The position numbers and the translations under genes were made by a program. 38,602 bases of DNA, from positions 1-38,602 of the forward strand of contig JARLJD010000083.1 of the NCBI GenBank assembly GCA_031291395.1, written 5' to 3'. How positions within the stretch are numbered: position 1 is the first letter of the stretch; every line of letters starts with the position of its first letter. Under the pieces are notes generated by a model that saw only the letters and a program-made list of their open reading frames with translations, was not told where the DNA came from and did not search any database. This stretch comes from Alphaproteobacteria bacterium. GTDB lineage: Bacteria; Pseudomonadota; Alphaproteobacteria; UBA9219. Shown here piece by piece: positions 34,801-38,602 of the stretch.

Positions 34801-35068
34801 CATCGATGAAAAAGTCCTACCCATGCTCGACAAGCTGGTAACGGTGTTGCAGAACAACCCCGATGTGCGGATTTCGCTGTATGCCTATGCCGACAATGCC
34901 GGTTCGACGCCGCGCGACGCACGACGGCTGTCTTTGGCTCGCGCTTTGGCGGTGCGCGATTATCTGTCTTCAAAAGGCGTCTCGGAAAGCCGCATCGACG
35001 TTCATGCCAAAGGCGCGAACACAACCTCCGGCGTTATGGATCGGATCGATGTGAAGGTGAATGCGTAG
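31826..35068 (+). CDS. Large surface protein with eight Cys4 repeats and an OmpA-like domain
   Basis: The 1080-residue product has an N-terminal hydrophobic segment (about 10-30, probable signal), an Ala/Pro/Ser-rich linker (about 40-230), a first Cys-containing unit (about 230-280), then eight tandem repeats (286-848) of the form CG..NG...P...LC.SG..S.V.GNGPW.WxCSG.NGG....C, each with four cysteines likely forming two disulfides. After another linker comes an OmpA-like peptidoglycan-binding domain (about 978-1080): STILFTPKSGNIDEKVLPML, then ADNAGSTPRDARRLSLARAL. It should be exported and held to peptidoglycan, exposing the repeats in the envelope or outside, perhaps for adhesion. The start ATG 31826 has no clear ribosome site; linkers separate repeats 2/3 and 3/4. 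Confidence 0.82.
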   Translation: MSSRYLLKINGLLIVPAFVVGASVCGVAYASGSVGNTPAVQTYADQAVPTAPPPGETYYNSPLAAGTLTLEDVLEAHRPSSEKTPKLPAIGGTPSATATAPLMAQPSHSSATGLMLSEGMREVLQKVDASPANASAKAGAPLSATVPIAPLASAQPQAHGQPVALVAGSATANASGFVYQPGQAPQNLAASPAVASVPVPASAASAATAPDTQAAPEAAAAASEQTCDQNVQEWEKSCGEAGYPSTYVGKIVGETRTGCSDGALHDVWVTNTCAPPEAVSAQSAKTDGVCGEASNNEFSDAPTANLCGQGIASAVNGDGPWTWACSGINGGNAAACIARKHVTPVNGACGSANGVATATVPDDSDLCNAGTASTIKGNGPWTWSCNGAGKGRSESCIAPLVGNKTSAAAPVAATEPVAAEAPAAPVSSSAPAAAASADTSADKGELCGAAAETLAYEAPDKDLCREGTASAVNGSGPWTWSCTNNENVTSSCRTLSLNDNAAATPSPSAPAPDTAVAAEPAAPQAAPPAPVSTASPDAPTNNPFSHPSRPSKKEELACGPAAKQILHVAPSANAGLCEGGKASEVRGDNPWHWTCRKGKHKISCETPTPIDAACGPANGAALEAAPFSGLCSSGASSSVAGNGPWTWTCSGINGGIDVSCAASVQAKAGKIDGVCGTADGANLKEAPAAESLCASGKPSAVNGDGPWAWSCSGTNGGAAGSCAANKIIPPKPPGPSVNGLCGLANGVTTSVRPADDLLCASGTLSSVVGNGPWNWSCSGENGGMTVSCTAPMQPPPPIDGACGDANGVATLIMPQSGLCSSGITGAVSGKGPWTWTCSGANGGSPASCIAPLAGKSAATPSIMTLASGDSEASAPTAAPAGLVTPRLASKGVEPSLDKNVLPSLMPSKSFASAPTPSKVPGTAHVTGDNAPSSVPNLPDGSAPLTPPDLSSTLPTTPVLQETTAEGAASIPGNHLTLDPSLSTILFTPKSGNIDEKVLPMLDKLVTVLQNNPDVRISLYAYADNAGSTPRDARRLSLARALAVRDYLSSKGVSESRIDVHAKGANTTSGVMDRIDVKVNA

Positions 35069-35159
35069 GCTGAATAGCGGGACAATGTGCAAAAAATATA
35101 TTTTTATTGCGCGGCGATGCGTTGAAATTTTGGCGCGCTTTTACCATTTATCATTCGTA

Positions 35160-35275
35160 ACGTTATAAATTATCCTTTCGTAGGAGCGGCTTCCAGCCGC
35201 GACTGTTGCCGTAACAACAAAGGGTCGCGGCGGAAAGCCGCTCCTACGAGAAGTCGCAATTTGTGCCGGATTGCG
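35160..35275. repeat. Inverted repeat, family 3, copy 2
   Basis: GTAGGAGCGGCTTCCAGCCG (from about 35180) and CGGCGGAAAGCCGCTCCTAC (to about 35249) with outer flanks TATAAATTATCC and GTCGCAATTTGTG. It lies 40 bp upstream of ftsH. Confidence 0.85.
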
Positions 35276-35314
35276 GTATAATTCGGACACGGCTCGCAAG
35301 AAAAAGGCAACCAA

Positions 35315-37264
35315 GTGAACAACTCTACCGGCAAGAACCTCGCGCTTCTCCTCATTATCGGGCTTTTGCTCGCGCTTTTGTTTAATACTTTTCAAGGCGC
35401 AGGCGGCGCGGCGCAGCAGCAGAGTATGATGCCCTTCAGCGCGTTTATGCAGCGCGTCGAGGAAGGCAAGGTCGCCGACGTGACGATCCGTGGTCCCAGC
35501 ATTAGCGGCCATTTGACCGATGGCGGCACGGCGTTTTCGACTTACGCGCCGAACGATTCGTCGGTGACCGACAAATTGCTGGCCAAAAACATCAAGATCA
35601 CCGCCGAGCCTGAGGATCGTGACGCGCCGACTTTCTGGGGCTTTGTGTTTTCCTATGGGCCTATCTTACTGTTGGTCGGGGCGTGGTTGTTCATGATGCG
35701 CCAGATGCAGGGCGGCAACGGCCGCGCGATGGGGTTTGGCCGCAGTCGCGCGCGCATGCTGAACGAGAAGACCGGCAAGGTCACGTTCGAAGACGTCGCG
35801 GGCATCGATGAAGCCAAGCAGGAATTGCAGGAAGTCGTCGATTTTCTGAAAGACCCGCAGAAATTCCAGAAACTGGGCGGCAAGATTCCCAAAGGCGTTT
35901 TGCTGGTAGGCCCCCCCGGCACCGGCAAGACGCTGACCGCGCGCGCCGTGGCGGGAGAGGCCAATGTGCCTTTCTTCACGATCTCTGGCTCCGACTTCGT
36001 TGAAATGTTCGTCGGCGTTGGCGCGAGCCGCGTGCGCGACATGTTCGAGCAGGGCAAGAAAAACGCGCCCTGCATCATCTTCATCGACGAAATCGATGCG
36101 GTAGGCCGTCATCGCGGCGCGGGACTCGGCGGCGGCAACGACGAACGCGAACAGACCCTAAATCAATTGCTGGTCGAAATGGACGGGTTTGAAGCCAATG
36201 AAGGCGTGATTCTGATCGCCGCGACCAACCGCCCCGATGTGCTTGATCCGGCTTTGCTGCGTCCCGGGCGTTTCGACCGGCAGGTGGTTGTCCCAAATCC
36301 CGATATTCTGGGACGCGAGAAGATCATCAAGGTTCACATGCGCAAGGTGCCTTTGGCGGCGGATGTCGATCCGCGCGTGATTGCAAGGGGCACGCCCGGG
36401 TTTTCAGGCGCGGATTTGGCCAATCTGGTCAACGAGGCTGCTCTTTTGGCCGCGCGCGCCAACAAAACCGCAGTCGGCATGGCCGAACTCGAATCCGCCA
36501 AGGATAAAGTGATGATGGGGTCTGAGCGCCGGTCGATGGCGATGACCGACGAGGAAAAGAAACTGACGGCCTATCACGAGGCGGGGCATGCGCTGGTAGG
36601 CTTGAACGTGCCGCAAAGCGACCCGTTGCACAAAGTCACGATTATCCCGCGCGGCCGCGCCTTGGGCCTGACGATGAGCTTGCCCGAACGTGACAAATAC
36701 GGATCGACGCTGACCGAAATGACCTCGCGCCTCGCGATTTTGTTTGGCGGACGCATCGCAGAGGAAATCATTTTCGGCAAGGAAAACGTCACCACCGGCG
36801 CGTCGAGCGACATTCAGCAAGCGACCTCGCTGGCGCGGCGGATGGTTACGGAATTCGGCATGTCGGATAAACTGGGGCCCGTGCGCTATGGCGCGAACGA
36901 GCAGGAAGTTTTCCTCGGCCACTCGGTTACGCAGCAACGCAACATCTCGGAGGCGACCGCCGAACTGATCGATGAGGAAGTGCGCCGCCTGATCGACGAT
37001 GGCGAGGTTTGCGCGCGCCGCATTTTGATCGAACGCAACGAGGATTTGCACAAAATCGCCAGTGCCTTGCTGGAATTTGAAACGCTGTCGGGCGACGAAG
37101 TGCGCGGCTTGTTGCGCGGCGAGCCGATCGTGCGCACGGAGGACAGCCAAACGCCGCCGCCCGCTGCGGTTTCCTCCGGCAAACGCGGCTCGGTTCCCGC
37201 GTCGGCCTTGCCGCCCGGGCCTTTCGCGCCGCACCCGCAATCGGCGCGCGACATTACGGTTTGA
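35315..37264 (+). CDS. ftsH: ATP-dependent zinc metalloprotease FtsH
   Basis: The 649-residue product is a standard FtsH. Two membrane helices (about 8-24 and 105-127) flank a periplasmic domain. The AAA+ module has Walker A GPPGTGKT (199-206), pore loop FVGVGA (232-237), Walker B IIFIDEID (254-261) and the second region of homology RPGRFDR (316-322). The protease site is HEAGH (421-425). It degrades membrane and regulatory proteins at the inner membrane. The start is GTG at 35315 with weak upstream AAGGCAACC. The usual alphaproteobacterial neighbour tilS is not upstream; the OmpA-domain protein and a repeat are. A small membrane protein follows 6 bp later. Confidence 0.97.
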   Translation: MNNSTGKNLALLLIIGLLLALLFNTFQGAGGAAQQQSMMPFSAFMQRVEEGKVADVTIRGPSISGHLTDGGTAFSTYAPNDSSVTDKLLAKNIKITAEPEDRDAPTFWGFVFSYGPILLLVGAWLFMMRQMQGGNGRAMGFGRSRARMLNEKTGKVTFEDVAGIDEAKQELQEVVDFLKDPQKFQKLGGKIPKGVLLVGPPGTGKTLTARAVAGEANVPFFTISGSDFVEMFVGVGASRVRDMFEQGKKNAPCIIFIDEIDAVGRHRGAGLGGGNDEREQTLNQLLVEMDGFEANEGVILIAATNRPDVLDPALLRPGRFDRQVVVPNPDILGREKIIKVHMRKVPLAADVDPRVIARGTPGFSGADLANLVNEAALLAARANKTAVGMAELESAKDKVMMGSERRSMAMTDEEKKLTAYHEAGHALVGLNVPQSDPLHKVTIIPRGRALGLTMSLPERDKYGSTLTEMTSRLAILFGGRIAEEIIFGKENVTTGASSDIQQATSLARRMVTEFGMSDKLGPVRYGANEQEVFLGHSVTQQRNISEATAELIDEEVRRLIDDGEVCARRILIERNEDLHKIASALLEFETLSGDEVRGLLRGEPIVRTEDSQTPPPAAVSSGKRGSVPASALPPGPFAPHPQSARDITV

Positions 37265-37270
37265 CGCGAC

Positions 37271-37777
37271 ATGGCCAAGGAAAAAGCGGAAAAAAAGACC
37301 GGCGGCAAGCCCCAGAAAAAATCAGGCGGTAAGCTGAAATTTATTTCGCTGATGGCCGTCTTTTGCGTCGCCGCGCCTTTTATCATGCCGACGCTGCTTT
37401 TGGCGCTTGTGGGACTTATTCCCACTTATGTCGCTTTCACTACCGACGACGACCCGCAAAAATCGGGCGCGACCTCTGTTTGCGCGATGAATTTTGCCGG
37501 ACTGACGCCTTTCGTCATCGATCTGTGGGAAAAGGGGCAGACAATGGCGAACGCCGTTCATATCCTCAGCGAAGCCAATAGCTGGCTTGTTATTCTGGGC
37601 GCGGCCGCGATCGGGCAGTTGATCGTTTATACCGTCCCTCCGGCAATCGCGACTTTGACTTTGACCAACGCCGACGCCCGCATCAAAAATCTGCGCAAGA
37701 ATCTGGAAATGCTGAAACAGTCTTGGGGGCCGGATGTGGCGACGACGAAACCGATTGATAAGATCGTGCAGGGGTGA
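37271..37777 (+). CDS. Small inner-membrane protein, function unknown
   Basis: The 168-residue product has a Lys-rich cytoplasmic N-terminus (1-22), two closely spaced or one long hydrophobic segment (about 24-56, ISLMAVFCVAAPFIMPTLLL and following), a loop with TTDDDPQKSG, and another membrane segment (about 100-130, WLVILGAAAIGQLIVYTVPP). A charged C-terminal helix follows (DARIKNLRKNLEMLKQSWGP). It begins 6 bp after the ftsH stop, so it is almost certainly co-transcribed and may be an FtsH partner or substrate, but I do not recognise a family. ATG 37271 is preceded by the end of ftsH. Confidence 0.75.
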   Translation: MAKEKAEKKTGGKPQKKSGGKLKFISLMAVFCVAAPFIMPTLLLALVGLIPTYVAFTTDDDPQKSGATSVCAMNFAGLTPFVIDLWEKGQTMANAVHILSEANSWLVILGAAAIGQLIVYTVPPAIATLTLTNADARIKNLRKNLEMLKQSWGPDVATTKPIDKIVQG

Positions 37778-37786
37778 CGCTGGCCG

Positions 37787-38467
37787 CTAGCGGGTTAATT
37801 TCCAGATATATGCGCGTAGTTTCCTGAACCAACCTTGAGACTTTTGGGGGCAAAAGTCATCGTTTGTGATCGAGCCGCCGACCGCAAGCTGTTCCACATA
37901 AGCGCGGCAATCGCTCTCGGCTTGTTCACCGGATTTAATAGCTGCGCCAATGTCAGATACAAAAGGTTCCGATTCTTTGCAGGCGGTTAGAGTATCTGTG
38001 TTGGTATTAACGGTACATTCTTTGGTCGCAATCGCCCCCGCTTTTGTAAAACTTTCCAAGTTGGCTGTAATGATCTTCGATCCGTCATTCAAGTTCGTTG
38101 CTTTCGTAGCAATCCACACGCGGCCTATGTGCTGAAGCCGCTCTGCTGAATGAACGGCGTCATGGGGGTATCTGGCGATCTCGAAATAGGCCGCATCAAA
38201 TTCAGGATACCGTTTGCCTCGTTTCCATGCGCAATTTATGTAAACCGCTGTTCCATCGGGAGTTGCCGACGTGAGCCAAGCAGAGTAAGGGGTTGCGCCG
38301 CTGAAAATCGGCTTTGCGCCCGGCACCACAGAGGCGCGGCCACACGAAGCGGCGCTTGATTTTGAGGAAGATGAAGCCCTCGTTCCCAAAGTAGGCGTAA
38401 AACCGTTTGTTGCAAGAAACAGGGAAGCCGTGATGGATGCAAAAATTGCAGTTGGGGTAAAACGCAT
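37787..38467 (-). CDS. Exported protein of unknown function
   Basis: The product from ATG 38467 has 226 residues, chosen because GGAG lies 8 bases upstream; GTG 38476 is an alternative. It has an N-terminal signal (RFTPTAIFASITASLFLATNG), then a mature region with YSAWLTSATPDGTAVYINCA, FDAAYFEIARYPHDAVHSAE, IGRVWIATKATNLNDGSKII and several cysteines (in NCAW, KECTV, TACKE, SDCRA, DDFCP) that may form disulfides in the periplasm. I do not recognise the family. It converges on the membrane-protein gene with a 9-bp gap. Confidence 0.65.
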   Translation of the reverse strand: MRFTPTAIFASITASLFLATNGFTPTLGTRASSSSKSSAASCGRASVVPGAKPIFSGATPYSAWLTSATPDGTAVYINCAWKRGKRYPEFDAAYFEIARYPHDAVHSAERLQHIGRVWIATKATNLNDGSKIITANLESFTKAGAIATKECTVNTNTDTLTACKESEPFVSDIGAAIKSGEQAESDCRAYVEQLAVGGSITNDDFCPQKSQGWFRKLRAYIWKLTR

Positions 38468-38499
38468 CAAAGACACTCCAAGTTGATAATATATTTCGC

Positions 38500-38602
38500 A
38501 AGGTTACAAATTATCTGTTCGTAGGAGCGGCTTCCACCCCCGCCGGTTGGCGCCAACCCCCAAGGTCGCGGGGGGTACCCGCGCCTACGCAAAATAAAAA
38601 AT
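38500..38602. repeat. Degraded family-3 inverted repeat at contig end
   Basis: The left arm TTCGTAGGAGCGGCTTCCA matches copies at 10950 and 35160, but the rest (CCCCCGCCGG...GGGGGGTACCCGCGCC) departs from them in a way typical of low-quality terminal sequence. The contig probably stops inside this repeat. Confidence 0.75.

Overview
The window looks like a chromosomal contig of an alphaproteobacterium, at roughly 57 % GC by eye. The evidence is an Irr-type Fur regulator, a two-domain cold-shock protein, the gene order rimP-nusA-ylxR-infB, atpH next to atpA, and an OmpA-domain protein of the alphaproteobacterial type. I cannot fix the order or genus. Both contig ends run into dispersed repeats, and the first ~65 bases are homopolymer G/C that looks like an assembly artefact.

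Layout. 1-6.1 kb: irr(-), a TerB/J-domain membrane protein, a double cold-shock protein(-), an exported Ala/Lys-rich protein, a small FlaG-like protein(-) and a large MscS-family channel. 6.1-8.4 kb: an unassigned structured RNA candidate on the minus strand with a near-perfect sigma-70 promoter, a terminator, purH(-) and tRNA-Lys(CUU). 8.4-11.3 kb: an accessory stretch with an exported orphan, a family-3 solute-binding protein, a frameshifted gene remnant and several repeat families. 11.25-16.85 kb: the transcription/translation operon rimP-nusA-ylxR-infB, with a promoter and a possible attenuator in its leader. 17.0-21.95 kb: a minus-strand tetR-emrA-emrB-outer-membrane-factor efflux operon with a palindromic operator candidate. 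22.1-24.6 kb: a tightly overlapping minus-strand trio (orphan, SET-domain protein, RsmB-type RNA methyltransferase); the methyltransferase gene carries an in-frame palindromic repeat. 25.0-27.2 kb: atpH-atpA, but no atpG/D/C follows. 27.2-28.15 kb: a divergent DUF1778/GNAT pair resembling a TacAT toxin-antitoxin. 28.2-29.9 kb: a 160-bp MITE-like palindrome abutting a membrane protein with a degenerate nuclease fold. 30.0-31.7 kb: an AT-richer tandem duplication carrying two paralogous orphans. 31.8-35.1 kb: a 1080-residue surface protein with eight Cys4 repeats and a C-terminal OmpA domain. 35.3-38.5 kb: ftsH, a small membrane protein and an exported orphan(-).

The housekeeping parts are ordinary. 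The unusual parts are the density of at least five families of palindromic/inverted repeats, including one inside a protein-coding gene and one touching a stop codon; the split ATP synthase cluster; the structured RNA candidate; the overlapping SET/RsmB/orphan trio; and the duplicated orphan pair. All function calls rest on reading motifs by eye; no database search was run.
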